A stretch of DNA of 64,000 nucleotides from Chryseobacterium mucoviscidosis. GTDB lineage: Bacteria > Bacteroidota > Bacteroidia > Flavobacteriales > Weeksellaceae. The stretch spans positions 1 through 64,000 of the forward strand of contig NZ_MVAG01000091.1 in assembly GCF_002177115.1 (NCBI RefSeq). The letters run 5' to 3'. The notes beneath the pieces are model-generated. The model saw only the letters and a list, made by a program, of their open reading frames with translations. It did no database searches and was not told the origin of the DNA. Made by a program: the position numbers and the translations under genes. Positions 30,515-40,032 of this stretch are shown piece by piece; position 1 is the stretch's first letter, and each line of letters starts with the position of its first letter.

Positions 30515-33121
30515 ATGAACTTAAATCAATATACCGTAAAATCTCAGGAAGCAATTCAGGCTGCACAACAGGTAGCAATGGAATTTGGCAACCAACAGAT
30601 CGAACCTCAACATTTACTGGAAGGAATTTTTCAGGTAGATGAAAATATATCGCCTTTCTTATTAAAAAAATCTGAAGCAGATGCAGCTTTGGTAAGAGAG
30701 CGAAACCGCGAAAATTTAGAGAAGCTCCCTAAAGTTCAGGGAGGGAATATTTACCTTTCACAATCAGCAAATAAAGTTTTGCTTGATGCGCCTAACATTG
30801 CTAAAAAAATGGGCGACGAATATGTCACCATTGAGCATTTATGGCTTTCACTATTGGAAACGAATTCAGAAGTTTCAAAAATGCTGAAAGATATGGGCGT
30901 TACCAAGAGTCTTCTGGAAGGCGGAATTAAAGAATTAAGAAAAGGAAGCAAGGCAACTTCTGCAAGTTCGGAAGAAACGTATCAGTCTTTAAATAAATAC
31001 GCTAAAAACTTCAACGAATTAGCGGCGGAAGGGAAATTAGATCCTGTGATCGGCCGTGATGAAGAAATCCGAAGAGTGTTGCAGATTCTTTCAAGAAGAA
31101 CGAAAAACAACCCGATTCTGATTGGTGAACCCGGAGTTGGTAAAACCGCCATTGCGGAAGGAATTGCCCACAGAATTATCAGCGGTGACGTTCCTGAAAA
31201 TCTGATGGATAAAACATTATATTCTCTGGATATGGGCGCTTTGATTGCCGGTGCAAAATACAAAGGTGAGTTTGAAGAGCGTCTGAAATCCGTGGTGAAT
31301 GAAGTTATTAAATCGGAAGGACAGATTATTCTTTTCATTGATGAAATCCACACTTTGGTAGGCGCAGGAGGCGGTGAAGGTGCAATGGACGCCGCGAATA
31401 TCCTTAAACCAGCTTTGGCAAGAGGAGAATTAAGAGCGATTGGAGCAACGACTTTAAATGAATATCAGAAGTATTTTGAAAAAGATAAAGCCTTAGAAAG
31501 ACGTTTCCAGAAGGTAATGGTGGAAGAACCGGATACAGAATCCGCAATTTCTATTCTTCGTGGAATTAAAGATAAGTATGAAGCGCACCACAAAGTAAGA
31601 ATCAAAGATGAGGCGATTATTGCAGCGGTGGAAATGTCTCAACGATATATTTCAGACCGATTTTTACCGGATAAAGCGATTGACCTGATTGATGAAGCAT
31701 CTGCTAAATTAAGAATGGAAATCAATTCGAAACCGGAAGAGCTTGATGTTTTAGACAGAAAATTAATGCAGATGGAAATTGAACTGGCTGCCATTTCAAG
31801 AGAAGGTAACCAGACGAAAATCGATCATTTAAAAGAAGATATTGCGAAGATTTCTGAACAGAGAAATGAAATTAACGCCAAATGGCTAAAAGAAAAGCAA
31901 AAATCTGAAGATTTAACGCAGATTAAAAAAGATATAGAATCTCTGAAATTAGAGGCAGAAAGAGCTTCAAGAGCAGGAGATTACGCAAAAGTAGCGGAAA
32001 TCCAATACGGAAAACTGCGCGAAAAGGAAGAAGAGCTGAAAAAGCTTGAAATCGAAATGCAAAATCATCAGAATGAGTTAATTAAAGAAGAAGTAACTTC
32101 TGAAAACATCTCTGAAGTGATTGCCAAATGGACCGGAATTCCTGTTACGAAACTGCTTCAGTCTGAAAGAGAAAAGTTATTGAATCTGGAAACCGAACTG
32201 CATCACAGAGTGGTTGGACAGGACGAAGCCATTACAGCCGTTGCGGATGCGATCCGAAGAAACAGAGCGGGATTGAGTGATGATAAAAAACCAATCGGGT
32301 CATTCTTATTCCTGGGAACCACCGGAGTCGGAAAAACCGAGCTGGCAAAAGCTTTAGCGGAGTTTTTATTTGATGATGAAAACAATATGACGAGAATTGA
32401 TATGAGCGAATATCAGGAGCGTCACAGTGTTTCGAGATTAGTGGGTGCGCCTCCGGGATATGTAGGTTATGATGAAGGCGGACAATTAACGGAAGCCGTG
32501 AGAAGAAGACCGTATTCTGTGGTTCTTTTGGATGAAATTGAAAAAGCGCATCCTGATGTTTTCAACACATTGTTACAGGTTTTAGACGACGGAAGACTAA
32601 CAGATAACAAAGGAAGAGTGGTGAATTTCAAAAATTCGATCATTATTATGACTTCGAATTTAGGTTCACATTTAATTCAGGAGCGCTTCGACTCCGCTCT
32701 GCGTGACAAGGACGACAACATTAGTCCGGAAACACTGGAAGAGGCAAAAGATGAGGTCTTTGATTTATTGAAACAGACGTTACGTCCTGAATTCTTAAAC
32801 AGAATTGATGAGGTTGTATTATTCCAGCCTTTAAGAAAAAAGGAAATCGGAAAAATCGTTACCTATCAGTTAAGAGGATTTAATGAAATGCTTTCAAAAC
32901 GTAATATCATCATGACGGCAACTCAGGATGCAGTAGATTATCTGATGAATAAAGGATATGATCCTGCATTCGGGGCAAGACCTCTGAAAAGAGTCATTCA
33001 GCAGGAAGTTCTCAACAAATTATCAAGAGAGATTCTGGCAGGAACGGTAAATGATGGAGACAGAATCACTTTAGATTATTTCGAAGAGACAGGTTTGGTT
33101 TTCAGACCGACCGATTTATAA
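30515..33121 (+). CDS. clpB: ATP-dependent disaggregase ClpB
   Basis: A full-length 868-residue Hsp100 chaperone that, with DnaK, resolubilises aggregated proteins. Clp_N domain 1-150. First AAA+ module with Walker A GEPGVGKT (about 206) and Walker B LFIDEIHT. Middle coiled-coil about 400-540, which separates ClpB from ClpA/ClpC. Second AAA+ with GTTGVGKTELAKAL (about 609) and VVLLDEIEKAHPDV. C-terminal substrate-engaging domain to DYFEETGL. It lacks a ClpP-binding loop. The gene has its own long upstream region and a terminator at 33153. Confidence 0.97.
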   Translation: MNLNQYTVKSQEAIQAAQQVAMEFGNQQIEPQHLLEGIFQVDENISPFLLKKSEADAALVRERNRENLEKLPKVQGGNIYLSQSANKVLLDAPNIAKKMGDEYVTIEHLWLSLLETNSEVSKMLKDMGVTKSLLEGGIKELRKGSKATSASSEETYQSLNKYAKNFNELAAEGKLDPVIGRDEEIRRVLQILSRRTKNNPILIGEPGVGKTAIAEGIAHRIISGDVPENLMDKTLYSLDMGALIAGAKYKGEFEERLKSVVNEVIKSEGQIILFIDEIHTLVGAGGGEGAMDAANILKPALARGELRAIGATTLNEYQKYFEKDKALERRFQKVMVEEPDTESAISILRGIKDKYEAHHKVRIKDEAIIAAVEMSQRYISDRFLPDKAIDLIDEASAKLRMEINSKPEELDVLDRKLMQMEIELAAISREGNQTKIDHLKEDIAKISEQRNEINAKWLKEKQKSEDLTQIKKDIESLKLEAERASRAGDYAKVAEIQYGKLREKEEELKKLEIEMQNHQNELIKEEVTSENISEVIAKWTGIPVTKLLQSEREKLLNLETELHHRVVGQDEAITAVADAIRRNRAGLSDDKKPIGSFLFLGTTGVGKTELAKALAEFLFDDENNMTRIDMSEYQERHSVSRLVGAPPGYVGYDEGGQLTEAVRRRPYSVVLLDEIEKAHPDVFNTLLQVLDDGRLTDNKGRVVNFKNSIIIMTSNLGSHLIQERFDSALRDKDDNISPETLEEAKDEVFDLLKQTLRPEFLNRIDEVVLFQPLRKKEIGKIVTYQLRGFNEMLSKRNIIMTATQDAVDYLMNKGYDPAFGARPLKRVIQQEVLNKLSREILAGTVNDGDRITLDYFEETGLVFRPTDL

Positions 33122-33152
33122 GTAGTTTTTTTCATATATATTATTTTTGAAG

Positions 33153-33188
33153 AATTTCCGCAGACCAAAAAATCTGCGGAAATTTTAT
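33153..33188. terminator. Terminator between clpB and the FKBP lipoprotein gene
   Basis: AATTTCCGCAGA (33153-33164) and TCTGCGGAAATT (33173-33184) form a perfect 12-bp stem with an 8-base A-rich loop, followed by TTATTT. It lies between convergent genes and may serve both. Confidence 0.85.
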
Positions 33189-33254
33189 TTGTAATAAATC
33201 AGATGTAAAATAAGCAAATCCCATTATCGCTGATCTACCTATCAAACAACATTT

Positions 33255-33956
33255 TTATTTAATATTCACCAATTCTACATCAAAAATAATGGTAGCACCC
33301 GCAGGAATTGATCCGGCACCATTATCTCCGTAAGCCAGCTCCGAAGGAATGTAAAATCTGTATTTAGATCCTTTGCTCATCAACTGGATGCCTTCTGTCC
33401 ATCCTTTGATTACTGCGCCCAGATTAATGTCCATTGGTGCGCCTCCGTTTTTGTCGGTAGAGTCGAAAACAGTTCCATCCAGAAGCTTTCCGGTATATTT
33501 TACCTGTACAATATCAGACGCTTTTGGTTTTGTTTTACCATCACCTTCCTGCAAGACTTCATACTGTAAACCGGAAGCTGTAGTTTTCACTTTAGGATTG
33601 CTTTTATTTTTAGCAAGAAAATCCAGACCTTTTTTCTTATTTTCATCTGCCTTTACGCCTGCTGCTGCCTGCTTTTTTTCATGTTGCTTCTGCATAAACT
33701 CCTGCATAAAAGCTTCCATTTCTTCAGCCGGCATCAGCTTTTTCCCTCCATTCATTTCTTCTTTAATAGCCTGAGCCAAAAGATCGGCATCTACTTTGAA
33801 GCCTTCCTGTTTCATGTTTTGGGCAATGCTCAGACCTATGTAATAAGAAGCTTTCTGATCATCCGTGTATTTGCCATCCGCTGCATTTTCATCTTTCTTA
33901 GCGCATGAAACACTAAATATTGCTATGCAAAGTAATGCGATAGTCTGTCTTTTCAT
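33255..33956 (-). CDS. FKBP-type peptidyl-prolyl isomerase, lipoprotein
   Basis: A 233-residue paralogue of the protein at 1937-2620. It has a signal peptide with lipobox SVSC (Cys about 18), so it is lipid-anchored in the outer or inner membrane instead of soluble. FKBP_N helical region about 25-105. FKBP catalytic domain about 130-233 (VKYTGKLLDGTVFDST, GWTEGIQLMSKGSKYRF, LAYGDNGAGSIPAGATIIFD). Monocistronic. Confidence 0.93.
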   Translation of the reverse strand: MKRQTIALLCIAIFSVSCAKKDENAADGKYTDDQKASYYIGLSIAQNMKQEGFKVDADLLAQAIKEEMNGGKKLMPAEEMEAFMQEFMQKQHEKKQAAAGVKADENKKKGLDFLAKNKSNPKVKTTASGLQYEVLQEGDGKTKPKASDIVQVKYTGKLLDGTVFDSTDKNGGAPMDINLGAVIKGWTEGIQLMSKGSKYRFYIPSELAYGDNGAGSIPAGATIIFDVELVNIK

Positions 33957-34148
33957 TTGATAATTTATTGTTTACGATTAATGAATTTAATAATCGCTGC
34001 AAATCTATCCAAAATCTTTATAATTTTAATTAAAAATTGCAATCCGTAAAAACCCCATAAATAATCAGGAAAAAACCGTGTCGTATTACTTTAAAATTTT
34101 ACGAGATTTGCAATACCAACTAACCTTTCACCTTTTAAAACTAGCTTT

Positions 34149-34703
34149 ATGGAAACAAGACCAAATTTAGACAACTTAGAATTTGAATCAGCCGAATCAA
34201 TTTCTAATCCCAACACCCTTCATTGCGATTTGATCAGAACTCTTGTAGAGAACTACAGAAAAAATCAGTTGGCGTGTATAAACCAAAATTTAGGATTTGA
34301 TGATGCCCATTCCATTCATTTTGATCTGGCTACGCTGAAAAAATTTATTTCAGACATTGAAAATGAAGCATTGAAAAACGATTCCCGAGTTACAGATCAG
34401 GATTTGGGAATACGATTTTATTATGCGGCTTATCCTAAAGAGCAGGACTGGAGCATCATGTCGGGAACTCCGATCGGAACAGAATATGCGCAGAGACACA
34501 CTTTAGTTTTGGTTCCTACGATGAAACAGGAAGACGAAAACGGAGATAGGCTTTGCTATGATTTCAATCCTTTAAGCGCAAGCGGAAGCGGTGAGTTTTT
34601 GGCGATGGCTTCGGCAAGAAATTCTGGTTTGCAGGGAGAGGTAGTCTGTCAGAATCATGGTCATCTTATTCCTCCCAACAACACGGTTACAGAATCATTT
34701 TAA
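34149..34703 (+). CDS. Hypothetical protein (184 aa), upstream of a two-component system
   Basis: A soluble protein of 184 residues with no signal peptide. DDAHSIHFDLATLKKFISDIE and DQDLGIRFYYAAYPKEQDW suggest an alpha/beta fold, and a Gly/Ser-rich stretch (NPLSASGSGEF) is near the C-terminus. I do not recognise a domain. It lies 29 bases before a membrane protein, sensor kinase and regulator on the same strand and may belong to that unit. The start is fixed by the ATG after a long untranslated leader. Confidence 0.75.
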   Translation: METRPNLDNLEFESAESISNPNTLHCDLIRTLVENYRKNQLACINQNLGFDDAHSIHFDLATLKKFISDIENEALKNDSRVTDQDLGIRFYYAAYPKEQDWSIMSGTPIGTEYAQRHTLVLVPTMKQEDENGDRLCYDFNPLSASGSGEFLAMASARNSGLQGEVVCQNHGHLIPPNNTVTESF

Positions 34704-34732
34704 TCTAAAAAAAGAAATATTAATTAAATACA

Positions 34733-35380
34733 ATGACCGATTTCCAAAAATTTATATATGAATCTTTATTCTGGAGTGAAGGCATAGCTGCCTTAATCTC
34801 TGTTTGTTATTATAAGCAAATTAAAAATCAGTATTGGAAATACTTTGTATTTTATTTAATATTTATATTCTTTTGTGAATGTATTGGAAAGTGGGGAGAA
34901 AATTTTATAGACTATAATAAACAAGCCTTTTATAATTATTTTGTTATTCCTGTACAGTTTATATTTTTCTTTTGGCTGTATGCTGCAAAATCTTTTGAAA
35001 AACAGAAAACATTTTTAGCATTATCTGCTATTTATCTTTTATCATTTATTCCAAGTGAATTTATTTTAGATACAGATAATGTAATGTTTTCAATTAATTA
35101 CACTTTAGGTTGTTTAATTTTAATGATCCTTGTGATTATGGAATATTATAAACAAATTAATTCGTCCAATATTCTGAATTTTAACAAAAACCCTATGTTT
35201 TACATCAATTTGGGGGTTACATTATTCTATATAGGAACACTTCCATTCTGGACTTTTTTTCCATTTATCAGAAATTATAAAGAAATCTATAATATTTATT
35301 TTTCCTACTTTTTACTTTCAGGAATCGTCATGTATCTTTTATTCTCAATTTCATTCATATGGGGAAGACAGAACTCTTAG
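34733..35380 (+). CDS. Seven-helix membrane protein linked to a sensor kinase
   Basis: A 215-residue, strongly hydrophobic protein with about seven transmembrane segments and many aromatic residues. It ends with SISFIWGRQNS, and the last 22 bases overlap the start of the histidine kinase gene. The kinase itself has only one membrane helix and no periplasmic domain, so this protein may act as its sensing partner. No family is recognised. Confidence 0.7.
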   Translation: MTDFQKFIYESLFWSEGIAALISVCYYKQIKNQYWKYFVFYLIFIFFCECIGKWGENFIDYNKQAFYNYFVIPVQFIFFFWLYAAKSFEKQKTFLALSAIYLLSFIPSEFILDTDNVMFSINYTLGCLILMILVIMEYYKQINSSNILNFNKNPMFYINLGVTLFYIGTLPFWTFFPFIRNYKEIYNIYFSYFLLSGIVMYLLFSISFIWGRQNS

Positions 35381-36144
35381 TAACGTTAATTCTATTCAAT
35401 ATCTTTTTTGTATTGTTTGTGGCTGCGGTGATGGTTTATATCCGCAAATACAAACAGCGCAAGAAAGAATATCTGAATGAGATTGAAATAAAAAACGAAA
35501 TTCACCAGAAAGAATTGTTAGCGACGCAGCTTGAAATTCAGCAGGCAACGATGCAGCAGATCGGGCGCGAACTTCACGATAATATCGGACAGAAATTAAC
35601 GTTAGTGAGCCTTTACACACAGCAGCTTTTGTATGAGAATAAAGTTCCGGAGGTAAGCGAAAGAATTGAGCAGGTTTCACAGATCATCAATCAGTCGCTT
35701 CATGATCTCAGGAGCCTTTCAAAAACATTAACGGACGACAATATTAATCAAAAGGAAATCGTAACTTTAATTCAGGAAGAAGTAGACAATACCAATGCGT
35801 TTAAAAAATGTCATGTCGATTTTCAGCATAATTTTAACCAACTGGATCTCAGCTTTGTGCATAAAAACGTATTGCTGAGAATTACTCAGGAATTTATTCA
35901 GAACAGCATCAAACATTCAGGCTGTAAAAATATTCTGATTAATCTGAATACTTCTCAGGAGTCGCTTTGGGAACTGAATATTAAAGATGACGGGGTTGGT
36001 TTCGATCAGTCCAACATCAAATCCAACGGAATCGGGCTCACCAATATGAAAAACAGAGCCGAAATTATCGGGGCAGATTTTTGCCTTGAAAGTCAGAAAA
36101 ATTTGGGAACTACGCTCAACATTATTTTAAAAAGACAGCCATGA
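35359..36144 (+). CDS. Sensor histidine kinase, HisKA_3/NarX-type
   Basis: A 261-residue kinase. One transmembrane helix (about 6-27) is followed by a coiled-coil. The HisKA_3 H-box is MQQIGRELHDNIGQKLTL (about 65-82), with His73 the likely phosphoacceptor. HATPase motifs: N box EFIQNSIKHSGCKNI, G1 DDGVGFD, G2 GIGLTNMKNRAEIIG. It overlaps the preceding gene by 22 bases and its own regulator by 4. A typical NarX/LytS-like two-component kinase without an input domain. Confidence 0.9.
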   Translation: MGKTELLVTLILFNIFFVLFVAAVMVYIRKYKQRKKEYLNEIEIKNEIHQKELLATQLEIQQATMQQIGRELHDNIGQKLTLVSLYTQQLLYENKVPEVSERIEQVSQIINQSLHDLRSLSKTLTDDNINQKEIVTLIQEEVDNTNAFKKCHVDFQHNFNQLDLSFVHKNVLLRITQEFIQNSIKHSGCKNILINLNTSQESLWELNIKDDGVGFDQSNIKSNGIGLTNMKNRAEIIGADFCLESQKNLGTTLNIILKRQP

Positions 36145-36779
36145 AAAAAACGATAGTAATTGTAGACGATCATGTACTTATCGCAAAAGCTTTAGAAGGA
36201 ATTATTGATAATTTTCCGGAGTTTGAAGTAATTTACGTTGCCGAAAACGGAAAAGACCTGATCCAGAAATTCGAAAACAACAGCAAAATTCCGGATATCA
36301 TTCTTCTGGACATCAGTATGCCGATTATGGACGGTTTCGAAACCGTACTTTGGCTTAAAGAAAATCATCCGAACATTAAAGTAATGGCTTTAAGCATGCA
36401 GGGCGATGATAAAAGCGTTATTAAAATGATCCGGAACGGCGCCAAAGGATACTTACTGAAAAATACACACCCGAAAGAACTGGAGAATGCATTGACGAAA
36501 CTTAACAATGACGGTTTTTTTTATCCGGAATGGGCTTCGAAAATCATTTTTTCCAACATGAACAATGAAGATGCTGCCAATAATGTAAAAATTTCCGACC
36601 GCGAGAAAGAGTTTTTAAAATACACCGTTACAGAACTCAGCTATAAAGAAATTGCGGATAAAATGTGCTGCAGCCCGAGAACGGTAGAAAGCTACAGAGA
36701 TCAGCTTTGTGATAAATTAGATCTTAAAACACGGGTTGGTCTTGCCGTTTTTGCCATTAAAAATGGTTTCGCAGGTTAA
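36141..36779 (+). CDS. NarL/FixJ-type response regulator
   Basis: A 212-residue response regulator. The receiver has VDDHVL (Asp pair), Asp in LLDISMPIMDGFE (phosphorylation site, about 58) and Lys in GYLLKNTHPKE. The C-terminal LuxR-type HTH is KISDREKEFLKYTVTELSY then KEIADKMCCSPRTVESYRD. It is cognate to the kinase whose stop it overlaps. Target genes are not apparent; the M43 protease gene that follows (193-base gap) is a possible candidate. Confidence 0.93.
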   Translation: MKKTIVIVDDHVLIAKALEGIIDNFPEFEVIYVAENGKDLIQKFENNSKIPDIILLDISMPIMDGFETVLWLKENHPNIKVMALSMQGDDKSVIKMIRNGAKGYLLKNTHPKELENALTKLNNDGFFYPEWASKIIFSNMNNEDAANNVKISDREKEFLKYTVTELSYKEIADKMCCSPRTVESYRDQLCDKLDLKTRVGLAVFAIKNGFAG

Positions 36780-36971
36780 AATCAACACTCAAGCATTACT
36801 CAATAACGATTTTAAATAATCAACAAAAACACCGTTTAAATAAAAATACAGCAACATATATTGAAAATTACTATTTATTGAATAATAAAATAATTCAACT
36901 ATACTGTGAAATACTTGCATAATTACTTCAAATAGTATAATTTCATCTCCGAAACAAAATATTGTATTTTT

Positions 36972-37964
36972 ATGAAAAAACTAATGTTCGGAGCTCTTAT
37001 GCTGAGTTTCCTTTCTGCTTGTAACAGCGACAACGTTTCTAACCAGACCGAAGAATCTGAAAACACGCCTGCAATTTCCGGAACCGCACTGCAAAGAGGC
37101 TGTGCTTCTGAAGAAATCCGAAAAGTGGCATTGAAAAACAGTTCGGAGCTGAGACAGAAATATTCTGAAATTGAAGCTAAAACCGAAAGATTTGAAAATG
37201 ACATGAAGCTGGGGAAAGTATTATCCGATGGCACTGTTGAAATTCCGGTAGTGGTAAATGTCTTATACAGAACAACTGCTGAAAATGTTTCTGACGCTCG
37301 TATCGCAGAACAAATTGCAGTTCTTAATGCAGATTACGCAGGAACCAACACCGACGTTTCAAAAATTCCTTCCGAATTTCAGGGGGTAAAAGCAGGTGAT
37401 GTGAAAGTAAGATTCAGACTGGCGAATGTCGTAAGAAAATCTACTACCAAAACAAGCTGGAGTACCAATGATGCGATGAAGAAAGCATCTACCGGAGGAA
37501 TTGATGCAACAAGCCCTTCTAATTATCTAAATATCTGGACGGTAGGAAATATGGGACAGATTCTTGGCTATGCAACTTTTCCGGAATCTTCAGGATTATG
37601 GAACGACGGTGTAGTAATTGCGTCTCCTTATTTTGGTAAGACCGGTGCTTCTTCTCCTTTCAATCTGGGAAGAACAGCTACACACGAAGTAGGACACTAC
37701 CTGAACTTAAGACACATCTGGGGAGATGCGAACTGTGGAAACGACCTTGTAAGCGATACACCTACGCAAACAACAGCTAACACAGGAAAACCAAGCTACC
37801 CTCTTTACAATACCTGCAGCGGCGTACAGAGATCTGTAATGTTCATGAATTACATGGATTATGTGGATGATGCTGCCATGTTTATGTTCTCCGCAGGACA
37901 AAAAACAAGAATGCAGTCTGTTGTAGCTTCTTCCGGAGCAAGATCAGGGTTAAGACTATACTAA
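36972..37964 (+). CDS. Secreted M43-type zinc metalloprotease (lipoprotein)
   Basis: A 330-residue metzincin of the pappalysin/cytophagalysin family M43. Signal peptide with lipobox LSAC (Cys about 17). The zinc site is THEVGHYLNLRHIWGD (His-Glu-x-x-His-x5-His) at about 238-253. The Met-turn is FMNYMDYVDDAAMFMFS (about 296-312). The protease domain matches MEP1-like secreted enzymes. It probably degrades extracellular proteins. It lies 193 bases after the NarL-type regulator and ends at a strong bidirectional terminator. Confidence 0.92.
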   Translation: MKKLMFGALMLSFLSACNSDNVSNQTEESENTPAISGTALQRGCASEEIRKVALKNSSELRQKYSEIEAKTERFENDMKLGKVLSDGTVEIPVVVNVLYRTTAENVSDARIAEQIAVLNADYAGTNTDVSKIPSEFQGVKAGDVKVRFRLANVVRKSTTKTSWSTNDAMKKASTGGIDATSPSNYLNIWTVGNMGQILGYATFPESSGLWNDGVVIASPYFGKTGASSPFNLGRTATHEVGHYLNLRHIWGDANCGNDLVSDTPTQTTANTGKPSYPLYNTCSGVQRSVMFMNYMDYVDDAAMFMFSAGQKTRMQSVVASSGARSGLRLY

Positions 37965-37991
37965 TCTTTATTGTTAATTTTAATACAAATG

Positions 37992-38025
37992 ATTCCGGCT
38001 GTTTCTCTGAAACAGCCGGAATTTG
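37992..38025. terminator. Strong bidirectional terminator
   Basis: ATTCCGGCTGTTTC (37992-38005) and GAAACAGCCGGAAT (38009-38022) form a perfect 14-bp stem with a TCT loop, flanked by T-rich sequence on both sides. It ends the M43 gene and the M1 peptidase gene. Confidence 0.9.
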
Positions 38026-38026
38026 T

Positions 38027-39889
38027 TTATAATGTTTTAGTATTGTCTTTCGGGGTGTAATCCATAAAAATACCTCCGTCAAGGTTTACCGATTTAACTT
38101 TTTTGGTAATCGGAACTGTAAGCATTGTTTTTTTCTGATCTTTTTCCCAGACCGATGGCGAAAAATGAAGCTTCTCCACAGTTCCGTCTTCATAGCCGAT
38201 TTCCGCATCAAAAGGGATGGCAAAACCGCCCACATTATCTACATTTACCGTCAGAAGATCATTCATTTGAGATACTGAAGACACTTTCAGGTCGATATAA
38301 TTATTCGTGTAAAACCAGTTATTAAAGAACCAGTTCAGATTTTTTCCGGAACCTGTATTCATAGAATTAAAATAATCCCACGGAATCGGATGTTTTCCGT
38401 TCCAGTTGTTCATATAATGATGAAATGCTTTTTTAAACAGATCATCTCCCAGATAATCTTTTAAAGCCAGATAAGAAAGGGATGCCTTTACATAAGAATT
38501 GTTTCCATACCCTGCTCCGCTTACCTGAGTACTCATCGTAATAATCGGCTGATCCTGTTCCGCAGAAGGATCATTGATCCATCTTTTTACCCTGAAATTT
38601 TTATAAAATTCTTTTGCTTTTGCTTCACCGTTTTCATCAATTCCGATTAAATATTCCAGAGTTGTTGCCCATCCTTCATCCATAAAAGCATAACGGGTTT
38701 CGTTGATGCCCATATAGAAAGGAAAATAGGTATGTGCAATTTCATGGTCTGCGGTTAATCTCGCATCCTGAAAATCATCCGGAATACTGGTATCGTTAAT
38801 CATCATCGGATATTCCATGTCTGCAAACCCCTGAATTGCCGTCATTGCATTGTAAGGATATTCCACTCCGGGCCAGTTTTTAGAAAACCAGTCGAGATTA
38901 TACTGCATCCATTCCACATAATGCTCAAAATCTTTTGCATCTGCTTTGTAACCTGCCTGAACACTTGCTCTTTTCGTTTTAAGCTGTACACTTGCCGCAT
39001 CCCAAACATAATGATTGCTTAAAGCAAAACAGAAATCGGTGATATGGCTGGCTTTAAATTTCCACGTATTCCATTTATTCTGCTTCGTTACTTTTCCTGA
39101 CTTCATTTCATGCTCAGTAGCAATGTGAATGACTTTGTCGCTTTTTAACGAAGACTTATATCTTTTTAAATACTCAGACTGAAGAACGGCATCGGGATTC
39201 AGGAAATCTCCGGTTGCCCAGACTACGTAATTTTTAGGCGCAGTAATGGCAAAACTGTAATCGTTGAAATCATTATAAAACTCCTGCCTGTCGGAATGCG
39301 GAAGCATATCCCATCCATTGTAATCATCATAAACAGAAACTCTCGGGAAAGAATAGGCTACATAAAATGTTTCAGGATCTATCTGTCCTTCTCTTCCGCT
39401 TTGTACAGATAAAGGATACTCCCACTCTATTTTAATTTCAGCTTTCGCTTTGGATTTTAAGGCTGAATTCAGCTTTATTTTTTCAACCGTTCCCCAATCG
39501 TCGCTGTTTACGTTATATTTTTCACCATTTACAGCAAATGATTTAATATGCAACCCCGAAGAAAGAAAATCTTTGGAAACAACGCCCGATCTCGGAGCCT
39601 GTGGTTTATGGAGATTATTAACAAATCTTATGGCAAGATCATTCAGATCATTTGGGCTGTTGTTGGTATAGACGATGGTTTCCTTTCCCGAAACCACCTT
39701 AGAATTGGCATCTACCTTTACCTCAACATTATAAATCCCTTTATTCTGCCAGTAATTTTTACCCGGAGCGCCCGACAGATCACGGGTTCCGTTTTCGTAT
39801 GCTTTTTTAATATTTCTCGGCATATACAATTCCTGCGCGGAAAATTGCCATGAAACTAAAAACAATACACCCAAAACAAGCTTTTTCAT
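38027..39889 (-). CDS. M1-family metallopeptidase, copy 1 (620 aa)
   Basis: An exported gluzincin aminopeptidase. Residues 1-18 are a signal peptide ending WQFSA-Q. The catalytic motif is DHEIAHTYFPFYM plus EGWATTLEYL, i.e. His-Glu-x2-His and the third ligand Glu about 18 residues later (about 404-430). The N-terminal beta-sandwich contains VYDDYNGWDMLPH, and the exopeptidase-type signature appears as QGFADMEYPMMIND (a G-x-M-E-x-x variant). It is a diverged paralogue of the product at 41131-43329 and probably periplasmic or secreted. Confidence 0.9.
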   Translation of the reverse strand: MKKLVLGVLFLVSWQFSAQELYMPRNIKKAYENGTRDLSGAPGKNYWQNKGIYNVEVKVDANSKVVSGKETIVYTNNSPNDLNDLAIRFVNNLHKPQAPRSGVVSKDFLSSGLHIKSFAVNGEKYNVNSDDWGTVEKIKLNSALKSKAKAEIKIEWEYPLSVQSGREGQIDPETFYVAYSFPRVSVYDDYNGWDMLPHSDRQEFYNDFNDYSFAITAPKNYVVWATGDFLNPDAVLQSEYLKRYKSSLKSDKVIHIATEHEMKSGKVTKQNKWNTWKFKASHITDFCFALSNHYVWDAASVQLKTKRASVQAGYKADAKDFEHYVEWMQYNLDWFSKNWPGVEYPYNAMTAIQGFADMEYPMMINDTSIPDDFQDARLTADHEIAHTYFPFYMGINETRYAFMDEGWATTLEYLIGIDENGEAKAKEFYKNFRVKRWINDPSAEQDQPIITMSTQVSGAGYGNNSYVKASLSYLALKDYLGDDLFKKAFHHYMNNWNGKHPIPWDYFNSMNTGSGKNLNWFFNNWFYTNNYIDLKVSSVSQMNDLLTVNVDNVGGFAIPFDAEIGYEDGTVEKLHFSPSVWEKDQKKTMLTVPITKKVKSVNLDGGIFMDYTPKDNTKTL

Positions 39890-39933
39890 TAAAATCTTTT
39901 TATAATAAGTATTTTATTTAACATAAAAGTAAC

Positions 39934-39960
39934 AAAAAACGGCAATATAATTATTACCGT
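39934..39960 (-). terminator. Terminator of the EEP-family gene
   Basis: ACGG/CCGT and AATA/TATT pairs (39939-39960) with an internal mismatch; the plus A-run at 39934-39939 gives a U-tract on the minus strand. It lies 73 bases after the stop at 40033. Confidence 0.55.
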
Positions 39961-40032
39961 TTGTATTATTTTTTGATTGCTTACAATTAAGCAGAAATCA
40001 TTTAATATCTTAAATATTTGACTAAAGCCATT

